Assembly: GCA_964472525.1 (NCBI GenBank)
Contig: CAYYLL010000008.1
Location: 1-64,000 of the forward strand
DNA: 64,000 bases
Reading direction: 5' to 3'
DNA from: SZUA-37 sp964472525
GTDB lineage: Bacteria; Pseudomonadota; Gammaproteobacteria; UBA6429; Thiohalophilaceae
Below, piece after piece: positions 46,693 through 54,904 of the stretch. Positions within the stretch are counted from its first letter, which is position 1. Each line of letters opens with the position of its first letter. Both the position numbers and the translations under genes were made by a program. The notes beneath the pieces were generated by a model. The model did not search any database, was not told where the DNA came from, and saw only the letters and a list, made by a program, of their open reading frames with translations.

Positions 46693-46982
46693 TGCCCCAA
46701 CCCTTTACACCTTCATTATTCTAAAAAAATACGGGTTTAACTGCATCTAAAACTCACCAATTTACAAACCTGTTTTTTAGTTTCGGGGGAACTAAGAAGT
46801 TGAAATTACCCTTTCCCATATAAGGCTGCAAGTAATATTTACAGCTATTTTCTGACAATAATACATACTTTTTTTAAATTTCAGTTACTTAGAGGAAATA
46901 GTTAAACTAAAGCCACATTTACAGTATGATGTGGTTTGATCTACAAACTTGCAGTTAATTCCCCCAACAGGATCCCAAACTT

Positions 46983-47627
46983 ATGAATATTCAACGTTAT
47001 GTTATTACGGGTATTTTAACAATTATTCCTATCTGGGTGACATGGTTGGTATTCGATTTTTTCTTTTCTTATATTATGTTGCTCTGGAAGCCATGGGTTG
47101 AGGTTTTTGTACAAACCCTACAACAAAACCATCCTGATATTTCAAGCTGGTTACTTGCTTCATGGTTTCAAACAATCATCGCCAGTGTTTTTACTTTAGT
47201 TGCACTATATATACTTGGCTGGACAACTAGCCGTGTGATTGGACGGCGAATTCTAAGTTTATTTGATCGCATCATTAACCATATTCCCGTTGTGCAAACC
47301 ATTTATGGTTCAGTCAAAAAACTTATTGCCGCGTTGCGCCAAAAGCCCGATAACTTGAATCGTGTCGTCTTAATTGCATTTCCTTCAGCGGAAATGAAAA
47401 CGGTTGGCTTTGTAACGCATGTGTTTAAAGATTCGAATGACGGTACTGAGTTAGCGGCAGTTTATGTACCGACCACACCTAACCCGACTTCGGGTTATAT
47501 GGAAATTGTTGCAACCGACAAGCTCATTGCAACCGACTGGACAATGGATGAAGCGATGACGTTTGTATTAACTGCAGGGGCAGTTGCACCGGAGAATATT
47601 AGTCTTTCTAATGTGAAAAAAGATTAA
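46983..47627 (+). CDS. DUF502 family membrane protein
   Basis: A 214-residue protein with two membrane segments (about 6-30 and 63-85) and a soluble C-terminal domain carrying the family block IPVVQTIYGSVKKL and a VPTTPNPTSGY segment. DUF502 is widespread and uncharacterised. It is monocistronic and convergent with the acyl-AMP ligase. The 290-base gap upstream shows no other feature. Confidence 0.88.
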   Translation: MNIQRYVITGILTIIPIWVTWLVFDFFFSYIMLLWKPWVEVFVQTLQQNHPDISSWLLASWFQTIIASVFTLVALYILGWTTSRVIGRRILSLFDRIINHIPVVQTIYGSVKKLIAALRQKPDNLNRVVLIAFPSAEMKTVGFVTHVFKDSNDGTELAAVYVPTTPNPTSGYMEIVATDKLIATDWTMDEAMTFVLTAGAVAPENISLSNVKKD

Positions 47628-47635
47628 ACGTAAAC

Positions 47636-49597
47636 TTAACCTGCCGCCTGTTTATCTTCTATCAATTTAGATACTTCCATCACTGTCTGAAATTCAAATA
47701 AATCAACCACGTCAATCAAATCCGGATAAGCATCATCAATTTTGGCATGTATTTCAGCCAAGGCTAACGAACTAATTCCGACATCAAAGAAGTTGTCCTT
47801 TGGCCGAATTACTTTATCTTCAACTACCTCATTACAAATATTCAGTAATTGTTGTTGTAAGGAGGTCAGATTTTCAACGCTATCTTCATCACCCAAATCC
47901 TGTTGATGAATGGTTTGCAATACATCATTAAATTTACCCGCCAGATAATCATCCGCCAATAAACGCCGTTGTACTTTACCGCTAGTGGTTTTAGGAATAC
48001 GTTTAACGGGTACCACCGTATCCACCTGCAAGCCTGTTTGGCTATTAACCAGCTTGGCAACATCACGAGCCAAGGCTGCAAATTCATTAATATCCGCACG
48101 GTACAAAATAAAAATAACCAGTTCATCTTTTTGTTGTTCTGGGTGGCTAACACCATAAACAACGACCTTACCCAATTCCAACTGTTCATGTTGTATCGCA
48201 ATAGACTCAAGATCATGGGGAAAATAATTTTGCCCATTGGCGAAAATAATATCTTTGGTTCGGCCAGTTACCACTAGCTCATTACTGTGTAAAAAACCTA
48301 AATCGCCTGTATTGAGCCAACCATCACCAGTTAATGCTGTGGCATTGGCGGCTTCATTTAAATAGTAACCCTGTGTCACACTGGCACCTTTTATTTGGAT
48401 ATCACCAATATGCTCAGCAGCCAACGTATTATTATCTTTGTCGGTTATTTTAATTTTAATGTTGTTTACCGCAGGACCTTCAATGGCAAAACTAGCGGCA
48501 TCAGGATGGCTGGCAGTCACTATAGATACTTTATCGCCCATTAATAAATCATGTCGGTCTAAATGAATGGCTCGATAGTCGCTTGCAAGTTTAGGGAAGG
48601 CTACTGCCAGTGTGGCTTCTGCAAGGCCATATACGGTAAACATTGTATTATGTTTTAACCCGTAAACAGCTAGATGAGACAGGAACTGTTCACAAATATC
48701 CACTGATATGGGTTCAGCACCATTATAAATAAGGCGTACCGAACTTAAATTCAGTTCAACTTCTTTATCAGCCAATGATTTTAAATAGTGTTTATAACCA
48801 AAGTTCGGTGAACACAAAATAGTGGCTTTATGCTCACTGGCTTTTTGTAACCATAATAAAGGACGACGACTAAATAAGTCGGTCGCCATAATACATTGCT
48901 TCATATTCCATACCAGCATATTAATATGAAAACCAATTAAGCCCATATCATGGGTGAGTGGCATCCAGCTTAAGGTACAGTCCTGTTCTGTATAGCCTCC
49001 ACCAACAGCAATGGCATTCACGTTAGTGATAATATTTTTATGCGTTAACAGCACTCCTTTTGGATCACTGGTTGAACCGGACGAAAATTGAATAAAAGCA
49101 ATATCATCAGGTTGGACGCTAGCAACCTGACCGGTAGCCATTAAATCAATATCGATAATCGCATCATGTTCAATGGTTTTACTGGCAAGCGCAGCGTATT
49201 CAGTTTGCATGGCCTGTGCTTGTGCATGTTTTTCTAGGCGTTGTAAATTGTCACTATCAATATAAATATAACCATTGTTTAATTTATTAAAAATTTTAAA
49301 TAACTTGGAACGGTGTTCATCATTAATACCCACTGCAACGGGTACAGGAATAATACCACCTAAAATACAGGCCCAGAAAACGTCAATAAAACGCTCATTG
49401 TTTTTCAAAAAGATAATAAGTTCATCACCTTGCTTAAGACCACGTTGTTGAAAATAGGCTAACAAACCCAAGGCACGTTTTTGCAATTCTGCATAGCTCA
49501 CAAGCGTTTCTTTATCTTTGCCCTCGATATAAGTAATCGTTTGCTCATATTGACACTGAGTATTAAATGCTTCGATCAGAGTTTGGAATGTATTCAT
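47636..49597 (-). CDS. fatty acyl-AMP ligase fused to an acyl carrier domain
   Basis: A 653-residue protein. Residues 1-565 or so are an adenylate-forming domain of the FAAL type, with the P-loop QFSSGSTSDPKGVLLTH, GLAEATLAVAF, the LNTGDLGFL Asp and a late Lys in PKTTSGKVQRR. Residues about 580-650 are a carrier domain with the phosphopantetheine Ser at about 610 in DVGISSLALAE. It should activate a fatty acid as the adenylate and load it on its own carrier. ATG at 49597 is preferred over an adjacent GTG. It lies nine bases after the P450 gene. Normally such proteins feed a polyketide or peptide synthase, but none is present. Confidence 0.9.
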   Translation of the reverse strand: MNTFQTLIEAFNTQCQYEQTITYIEGKDKETLVSYAELQKRALGLLAYFQQRGLKQGDELIIFLKNNERFIDVFWACILGGIIPVPVAVGINDEHRSKLFKIFNKLNNGYIYIDSDNLQRLEKHAQAQAMQTEYAALASKTIEHDAIIDIDLMATGQVASVQPDDIAFIQFSSGSTSDPKGVLLTHKNIITNVNAIAVGGGYTEQDCTLSWMPLTHDMGLIGFHINMLVWNMKQCIMATDLFSRRPLLWLQKASEHKATILCSPNFGYKHYLKSLADKEVELNLSSVRLIYNGAEPISVDICEQFLSHLAVYGLKHNTMFTVYGLAEATLAVAFPKLASDYRAIHLDRHDLLMGDKVSIVTASHPDAASFAIEGPAVNNIKIKITDKDNNTLAAEHIGDIQIKGASVTQGYYLNEAANATALTGDGWLNTGDLGFLHSNELVVTGRTKDIIFANGQNYFPHDLESIAIQHEQLELGKVVVYGVSHPEQQKDELVIFILYRADINEFAALARDVAKLVNSQTGLQVDTVVPVKRIPKTTSGKVQRRLLADDYLAGKFNDVLQTIHQQDLGDEDSVENLTSLQQQLLNICNEVVEDKVIRPKDNFFDVGISSLALAEIHAKIDDAYPDLIDVVDLFEFQTVMEVSKLIEDKQAAG

Positions 49598-49606
49598 CAC
49601 TGCTGT

Positions 49607-50926
49607 TTACCTTTTACTAATTTTCAACATAATGGGATTTTTTGCACGCATATTAATGCTGGCTTCAAGTTCGGGAGTTTTATCGCCCAGTAATTCAAAA
49701 CGAAATTTTTGAGCCATCAGGCCAATATGGATTTGCATCTCAACAGTTGCAAAAAAATCACCAATACAGCGACGAGGCCCCGCAGAAAAAGGAAGATAAC
49801 AAAATTTATGGCGGTCTTTCTCTACCTCTGCGACAAAACGTTGTGGCAGAAAGTCCTCAACATTATCCCAATAATTCGTATTGCGATGTAAATAATAAGG
49901 AGATAGAAAAATATCGGCTCCGGCTGGAATAAAATAATCACCCACTTGATCATCTTCAATCGCTTTGCGTGTAAACAACCAAACTGGGGGATACATTCTT
50001 AGTGCTTCTTCGGTGACTTGCTTTATATAAGGTAGCTTCTCAAGATCATTAAAGCCCGGTACACCGCTGATACCTGACTGAATTAATTCACTCTGGACTG
50101 CCTTGTCGACACCGTTATATTTTGCAATAAAATACCAAACCCAAGTTAGTGTAATGGCACTGGTTTCATGACCGGCAACTATCATGGTCATGACTTCATC
50201 AAGCAATTCTTTGTCGGTCATGGCTTCACCGGTTTCCTTGTCACGCGCATTAACAAAAACCGAAACAAAGTCATTGTATTTTTTACTGGTTGTTCGTCTG
50301 GCCTGAATAAGTTCTAGCAATAAAGACATTAAAGAACGGTACTTCAACACCACTTTCATATCTCGAGTTGGATCTTCGGTTAAAAAGGCAAAGGGATTAT
50401 CTCCCGCTTGTTCTAGCAAGGTATCGACATCATCGCTAAATAAAAGTCGCAGTACAATATCCAGAGCCAGATCACTGGCTTCATAGCTTATATCAATTTT
50501 TGTGCTAGTTTGCGATGCCAGTAATGCCGTCCATTTTTCCATTCGTCGTAAATTGCATTTCTGTACCATTTCAACTTGCGCAGCTATCATGGCCTTACTA
50601 AAAGCAGGCTGAATCATTCTACGTTGCTTACGCCAGAAGGCGCCATCACTGACGATAATCCCATTACCTAGCAACATTTTAACCCGTTCAAAACCCACAC
50701 CTTTTTTATAATTCTGGTAATTCTTTAACAGGATATGTTTGATATATTCAGGGTTGTTGATCAGGTAACTGTCACTGCGGCGTGTTTTGGATTTAACCCG
50801 TACGATGTCACCATATTGCCGGTAAAATTGTTCGAGCAAGACAAAAGAATCGTCATTCGTATTGATATCATACGGCTCACTCGGACCGGGGGGATTTTTA
50901 AGATTATCTTTCAACGATTCAGTCAT
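49607..50926 (-). CDS. cytochrome P450
   Basis: A 439-residue heme monooxygenase. The I-helix oxygen-activation motif is VAGHETSA, the ExxR is EEALRMYPP and the heme loop is FSAGPRRCIG with Cys387. Overall it resembles the CYP4/CYP102/CYP110-like fatty-acid hydroxylase side of the superfamily. It is not a reductase fusion, so it needs outside electron donors; none adjoin. As first gene of an operon with the acyl-AMP ligase-carrier, its substrate may be the carrier-bound acyl chain. Confidence 0.93.
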   Translation of the reverse strand: MTESLKDNLKNPPGPSEPYDINTNDDSFVLLEQFYRQYGDIVRVKSKTRRSDSYLINNPEYIKHILLKNYQNYKKGVGFERVKMLLGNGIIVSDGAFWRKQRRMIQPAFSKAMIAAQVEMVQKCNLRRMEKWTALLASQTSTKIDISYEASDLALDIVLRLLFSDDVDTLLEQAGDNPFAFLTEDPTRDMKVVLKYRSLMSLLLELIQARRTTSKKYNDFVSVFVNARDKETGEAMTDKELLDEVMTMIVAGHETSAITLTWVWYFIAKYNGVDKAVQSELIQSGISGVPGFNDLEKLPYIKQVTEEALRMYPPVWLFTRKAIEDDQVGDYFIPAGADIFLSPYYLHRNTNYWDNVEDFLPQRFVAEVEKDRHKFCYLPFSAGPRRCIGDFFATVEMQIHIGLMAQKFRFELLGDKTPELEASINMRAKNPIMLKISKR

Positions 50927-51019
50927 TTATTGTTAGGAATGAGATACTTATACTTATTCAAGTTACGTGTTTGACTGCATTTCGATGTATTTTACGATGA
51001 AGTCGAATAGAATGTCAGG

Positions 51020-51637
51020 ATGCTGATACTATATTATATATTGCCCCAAAAGAGAACGAATTCAGGGGCTTTCTTGTCTGTTTTGCGACAGCTTCCCACT
51101 GAGAAAACACGGCAAATACGTCGATTACGCAATCGGCAAGCACAACTGCAATCCATTATTGGACTTGCGCTGGTTAAAGCAGGTATACAACAATCCGGTT
51201 TACGCGGCTTCCATTTACGCAAGTTGCGCTTTGTTCACCAAAAACCTTATATCCATCAAGGTAGCCATTTTTCGATTAGCCATAGCAAGCAATGTATTTG
51301 CTGTGTTGTGAGCAATAATCAACCGGTTGGTATTGATATTGAAAAAATTCGGCCACTCACGGCTAGCCTAGTAAAAAAATACTGCCTAAAAAATAATAAT
51401 GGACAGAATAATGATACAGCCCCCATTACCGTCTGGACTCAAAAAGAAGCCATATTAAAAGTACACGCCGACAATACACTCAACGAACTGAAACAAATTG
51501 ATATTTATAATAACAAGGCTTATTTTAAGAACCAGTCCTACCGGGTTCAATCTTTTCGCCTTGCCCAAAAATACACAATGAGCATTGCCACAACCCAACC
51601 CATTACAAAACTTAAAATAAAACGTGTATACTTTTAA
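51020..51637 (+). CDS. Sfp-type 4'-phosphopantetheinyl transferase
   Basis: A 205-residue enzyme that converts apo carrier proteins to the holo form using CoA. Motifs are HFSISHSKQ, PVGIDIEKI (magnesium site) and WTQKEAILK. The protein is at the short end for the Sfp group. It is divergent from the P450/ligase operon across 93 bases, so the carrier domain at about residue 610 of the ligase is its obvious substrate. The ATG has no well-placed ribosome site, so the true start is uncertain. DUF374 follows 47 bases later. Confidence 0.88.
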   Translation: MLILYYILPQKRTNSGAFLSVLRQLPTEKTRQIRRLRNRQAQLQSIIGLALVKAGIQQSGLRGFHLRKLRFVHQKPYIHQGSHFSISHSKQCICCVVSNNQPVGIDIEKIRPLTASLVKKYCLKNNNGQNNDTAPITVWTQKEAILKVHADNTLNELKQIDIYNNKAYFKNQSYRVQSFRLAQKYTMSIATTQPITKLKIKRVYF

Positions 51638-51684
51638 ATATAAATGTCTGAATACTAAAGCCACAAATATATTAAAGTTAACCT

Positions 51685-52374
51685 ATGATTTCACGCAAAA
51701 AGAAAAAGAAGTTTACCCAAAACATTGCCCCTTTTTTAGTTCGCCTGCTTTTAAAGGTGATATGGCGAACATGTAAAGTCGTCAAGATTCAGGGGGAATA
51801 TAATCTTGAGCCTTTGATAAAATCAGAACATCCTTTTATTCCTGTCTATTGGCACCAGCACCATGTTTACGGAGCTTATTTAATGCTTAAATTAAAGAAG
51901 CGTGGCGTGAATATTGGTTTTTTAATTAGCCCGTCCAAGGACGGTGATATGTCGGCAAAGATTGCAAAAAAATGGGGAACCATTGCTATTCGTGGCTCAA
52001 GTACTCGCACCGGCGCAAAGGCCTTGCGTGATTTATATTTAGCCATCACCAAAGATAAAATATCCCCAGTAAATACCTCCGACGGCCCAACTGGCCCCAT
52101 CCACGTTTTTAAACCCGGTGCAATCATGCTAGCACAACTGACTAAAAGTGAACTGATTCCCATTGCCTATGCTGCTTCTCGTTACTGGCAACTTAAGTCA
52201 TGGGATAAATTTATTATCCCTAAACCTTTCTCAAATATTGTTATCAGTATTGGCAAGCCAGTACAAATTGAAAAAACATTATCCGAGGATGAACTGAATA
52301 AAACCTGTAAGTTAATGCAGTCGATGTTATTAAAATTGGAATATTCTGCACGAAAAGAGTTGGAAAAAAATTAA
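51685..52374 (+). CDS. DUF374 lysophospholipid acyltransferase-like protein
   Basis: A 229-residue protein of the LPLAT superfamily, DUF374 branch. The catalytic His-type motif lies in WHQHHVYG, followed by LISPSKDGDMSAKIAKKWG, RGSSTRTGAKALRDL and the family hallmark TSDGPTGPIHVFKPGA. A very basic N-terminus (RKKKKKF) precedes an amphipathic or membrane-associated helix. It likely transfers an acyl group to a membrane lipid. Its place beside the PPTase suggests it could accept the acyl chain made by the ligase/P450 operon. Confidence 0.88.
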   Translation: MISRKKKKKFTQNIAPFLVRLLLKVIWRTCKVVKIQGEYNLEPLIKSEHPFIPVYWHQHHVYGAYLMLKLKKRGVNIGFLISPSKDGDMSAKIAKKWGTIAIRGSSTRTGAKALRDLYLAITKDKISPVNTSDGPTGPIHVFKPGAIMLAQLTKSELIPIAYAASRYWQLKSWDKFIIPKPFSNIVISIGKPVQIEKTLSEDELNKTCKLMQSMLLKLEYSARKELEKN

Positions 52375-52378
52375 AGTT

Positions 52379-54469
52379 TTAAGCAAGCGTCTTACGCACT
52401 TCTTCTAACACTTTCAACATAGGTGTATTATCTTTTAATAAAGGTTCAAACTCATCAGTAGGCAAGGGCTTACTGAATAAAAATCCCTGAATCGTTTTAC
52501 ATCCTAATGCATTCATATAGGCTAGTTCCTGAGCCGTCTCCACCCCTTCCGCTACTACATCTAAATGCAAACTATGCGATAGCGACATGATAGCCGTTAC
52601 AATGGCAGCATGGTCATTATCAGAACGGTCGTGTACATTTTTTATAAATGATCGATCAATTTTTAATTCATCAATCGGGAATCGATTTAGGTAATCGAAA
52701 GATGAATAACCTGTACCAAAGTCATCAATCGCAATACGTACACCCATTTCTTTTAATTTATTCAGAATAGTTAAACTGTATTCAACATTATCCATTAAAC
52801 AGGTTTCTGTTAGCTCGAGTACTAACAGACAACCATCCAAACCATTATTTTTTAAAGCTTCATTAACCGAAATAGCAAAATCTTCTTTTTTAAATTGCAG
52901 CGCAGACACATTCACAGAAATGGGTACGGTTGATAAACCTTGTTCCTGCCAGTGTTTACAGAACCGGCAAGCTTCATTTAGTACCCACTTACCAACACTA
53001 TGTATTAGGCCACTCGACTCAAGTGCTGGTAGAAATTCAAGTGGATTAACTATTCCATAGTCAGGATTATCCCAACGTAGCAATGCTTCACCACCCACTA
53101 TCTCCCCGGTTGCTCCATTTATTTTAGGTTGAATAAATAAAATAAATTCATCATCTTCAAGTGCTTTATTTAAAGCATATTGTCTTTCATAAAAATTAAT
53201 ATGTCGTCGTCCACCATCACGACTAAATAACTGAAAATTATTACGTCCAAAATCTTTTGCATTGTATAAGGCCGAGTCCGCATGTTGAATAAGTTCTTCC
53301 ATTTCTTTTGCGTCCTGATTAATCACGCTAATCCCTATGCTACAGGTTAAGTGGATATAACTTGCATCAATCTGAATCGGTTCATTTACTTTGTCCAATA
53401 TTTTTCTTGCCAACGCCTGAATACTTGGATTAGAGCCGGGTTGTTCAATAAGCACCGACAATTCATCATCACCCGTCCGCGCAACAATGTCTTCTGAACC
53501 TAATAAACGATTTATTCTTTGTACGATAATTTTTAGAACTTCATCACCAAAAGAATAGTCATACTTTGCATTCAATTCTCTAAAGTGGTCAATATCCACA
53601 ATCAATAAAGCTAATATTGCATTTTGCTGCATCGTTTTCGCAACTGACTGTCTGAGTAAACGATGAAAATGATGTCTATTTAATAAGCCCGTCACACTGT
53701 CTGATTTTGATTGCGTCACAATTTGCTTTGCATATTTACTCACCAAATCATTTGAATACTTCATCAAGTAAAAGAACAACGCCATCAAAAGAATAAGAGT
53801 AGTTAACCATGCAACTAGCACTATAATTTGCATAAACTGAATATGTCTAATGAGTGACGAGGTATCAATAACCAGCTGAACAACAGCTATCACTTTACGT
53901 TGCGAGCCCTTATTATCAGCCATACTCTTTGAATCTTTATGCCAGCTATATATTGGAACAAAGCTGATGATATTATTCTTTTTACCCGTACCATCATATT
54001 TAGATACATTCAGGCTTAAGGTCTTTCCACTCATCACTTGATTAAAATATTTTTTAAACCTAACCTGTTCTCCGATTTCTTTAGGGGTAGTAGAAAAGAG
54101 TATCCGTCCTGATCCTCCGGCTAAGCTAATCTTCTGAAAGTTCAGAATCTTTAAATAACGTTTTAGAGTTAGCTGTATATTTTTATACCCGTTTGATATT
54201 AATATTTTTTTAGTCGTCAATTTACTTAGTTTTAATGGTATATCTTTATTCGCTCTTGATTTTATAAAATGCTCAGCCTGAGCATCCATCATTAAATCCC
54301 CAATAAGCGTGGCTGTAATTTCATTATGACGCTCAGCTATATCAATCTGATTGGATTCTATATTCCTATTAATATGGAACCACGCAACAGCACTCATCAG
54401 TATGATTAGAATAAATGAAACTGTCATCAAACGACGTAAACCACGATGTTGATCCGAGGAAATAAGCAT
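52379..54469 (-). CDS. membrane sensor GGDEF(degenerate)-EAL protein
   Basis: A 696-residue protein with two membrane helices (about 14-32 and 215-238) flanking a periplasmic Cache-like sensor. A GGDEF-like domain (about 255-420) and an EAL domain (about 435-680) follow. The GGDEF signature reads TGDDEL, so cyclase activity is unlikely. The EAL domain is canonical: GGEALLRW, the Asn in SVNVSALQF, LELTE, IDDFGTGYSSF, LKIDRSFI and VVAEGVET, predicting an active c-di-GMP phosphodiesterase. It is divergent from the DUF1631 gene that carries a c-di-GMP riboswitch, placing enzyme and sensor side by side. Confidence 0.93.
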   Translation of the reverse strand: MLISSDQHRGLRRLMTVSFILIILMSAVAWFHINRNIESNQIDIAERHNEITATLIGDLMMDAQAEHFIKSRANKDIPLKLSKLTTKKILISNGYKNIQLTLKRYLKILNFQKISLAGGSGRILFSTTPKEIGEQVRFKKYFNQVMSGKTLSLNVSKYDGTGKKNNIISFVPIYSWHKDSKSMADNKGSQRKVIAVVQLVIDTSSLIRHIQFMQIIVLVAWLTTLILLMALFFYLMKYSNDLVSKYAKQIVTQSKSDSVTGLLNRHHFHRLLRQSVAKTMQQNAILALLIVDIDHFRELNAKYDYSFGDEVLKIIVQRINRLLGSEDIVARTGDDELSVLIEQPGSNPSIQALARKILDKVNEPIQIDASYIHLTCSIGISVINQDAKEMEELIQHADSALYNAKDFGRNNFQLFSRDGGRRHINFYERQYALNKALEDDEFILFIQPKINGATGEIVGGEALLRWDNPDYGIVNPLEFLPALESSGLIHSVGKWVLNEACRFCKHWQEQGLSTVPISVNVSALQFKKEDFAISVNEALKNNGLDGCLLVLELTETCLMDNVEYSLTILNKLKEMGVRIAIDDFGTGYSSFDYLNRFPIDELKIDRSFIKNVHDRSDNDHAAIVTAIMSLSHSLHLDVVAEGVETAQELAYMNALGCKTIQGFLFSKPLPTDEFEPLLKDNTPMLKVLEEVRKTLA

Positions 54470-54678
54470 AAATAGTTAAACAAAACCCTATAATGTAGAG
54501 GCCTGCCTGTTTATCGGTATTATTTTGTTTTACTTAAATTTTTCAGCCTGTTTTAATCAATATCTTCTAACAACAGAACCCCAAAACGTCAGTGATGATA
54601 ATGAGCAAAACAGTCGCAAGATAAGCGTGTTTGGCAAATATCGAGTAATAATCCGGCAATTTCTATGCCATATCATTT
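54470..54678. other. upstream part of the divergent intergenic region
   Basis: About 200 bases between the phosphodiesterase start and the CRP-like palindrome. It must hold the phosphodiesterase promoter, but no clear -35/-10 pair, hairpin or gene was identified. Confidence 0.4.
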
Positions 54679-54694
54679 TGTGAACTGCATCACA
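54679..54694. promoter_or_regulatory. CRP-family binding site candidate
   Basis: TGTGA at 54679-54683 and TCACA at 54690-54694, six bases apart, form the exact CRP half-site arrangement (TTGTGAACTGCATCACAA in full, an 18-base perfect dyad at its ends). A -10-like TAAAAT follows at 54702-54707. The site lies between two divergent c-di-GMP-linked genes. Binding by CRP or a Clp-like homologue is inference. Confidence 0.6.
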
Positions 54695-54749
54695 ATGATG
54701 ATAAAATATCGCACAGTTTGATCCATTCCGGCCGATATCACCTATACCT

Positions 54750-54850
54750 TATTAAAAGGCAAACCTCACCGAAAGGGGGGGACGCAAAACTTCCGGTCTA
54801 CCGTGCCAATTTTGGCGGTTTTGAAACTATGATAGCGGGGTTACAAACTC
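54750..54850 (+). promoter_or_regulatory. c-di-GMP-I (GEMM) riboswitch
   Basis: The aptamer conserved core is readable in order: GGCAAACC at 54758-54765, a stem closed by a GAAA tetraloop (54771-54774), GGGACGCAAA (54779-54788), CTTCCGGTCTACCG (54790-54803), a variable stem-loop, then GATAGCGGGGTTAC (54831-54844). This matches the Vibrio Vc2-type GEMM-I aptamer closely. The base equivalent to Vc2 G20 appears to be G54758, which favours c-di-GMP over cGAMP. It lies in the leader of the DUF1631 gene, ending about 55 bases before the ATG. Confidence 0.93.
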
Positions 54851-54874
54851 AATGCGGTATATCGCGCATGGTAT

Positions 54875-54898
54875 GTAACCCAAATACTCAACAGGGTT
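54875..54898 (+). promoter_or_regulatory. putative riboswitch expression platform with RBS
   Basis: GTAACCC at 54875-54881 can pair with GGGTTAC at 54838-54844 in the aptamer's 3' strand. Its AACCC part (54877-54881) can instead pair with GGGTT at 54894-54898, covering the AGGG ribosome site (54893-54896, eight bases before ATG). The two pairings exclude each other, suggesting translational control. Direction of the switch is not decided. Confidence 0.55.
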
Positions 54899-54904
54899 TA
54901 TAGT

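Noticed and set aside
47636..49597. Non-ribosomal peptide synthetase
   Set aside because: The protein has only adenylation (acyl-AMP ligase type) and carrier domains, with no condensation or thioesterase domain here or nearby.
54718..54903. 61-residue plus-strand frame ahead of DUF1631
   Set aside because: It coincides with the c-di-GMP aptamer, whose conserved bases explain the sequence better than a protein.
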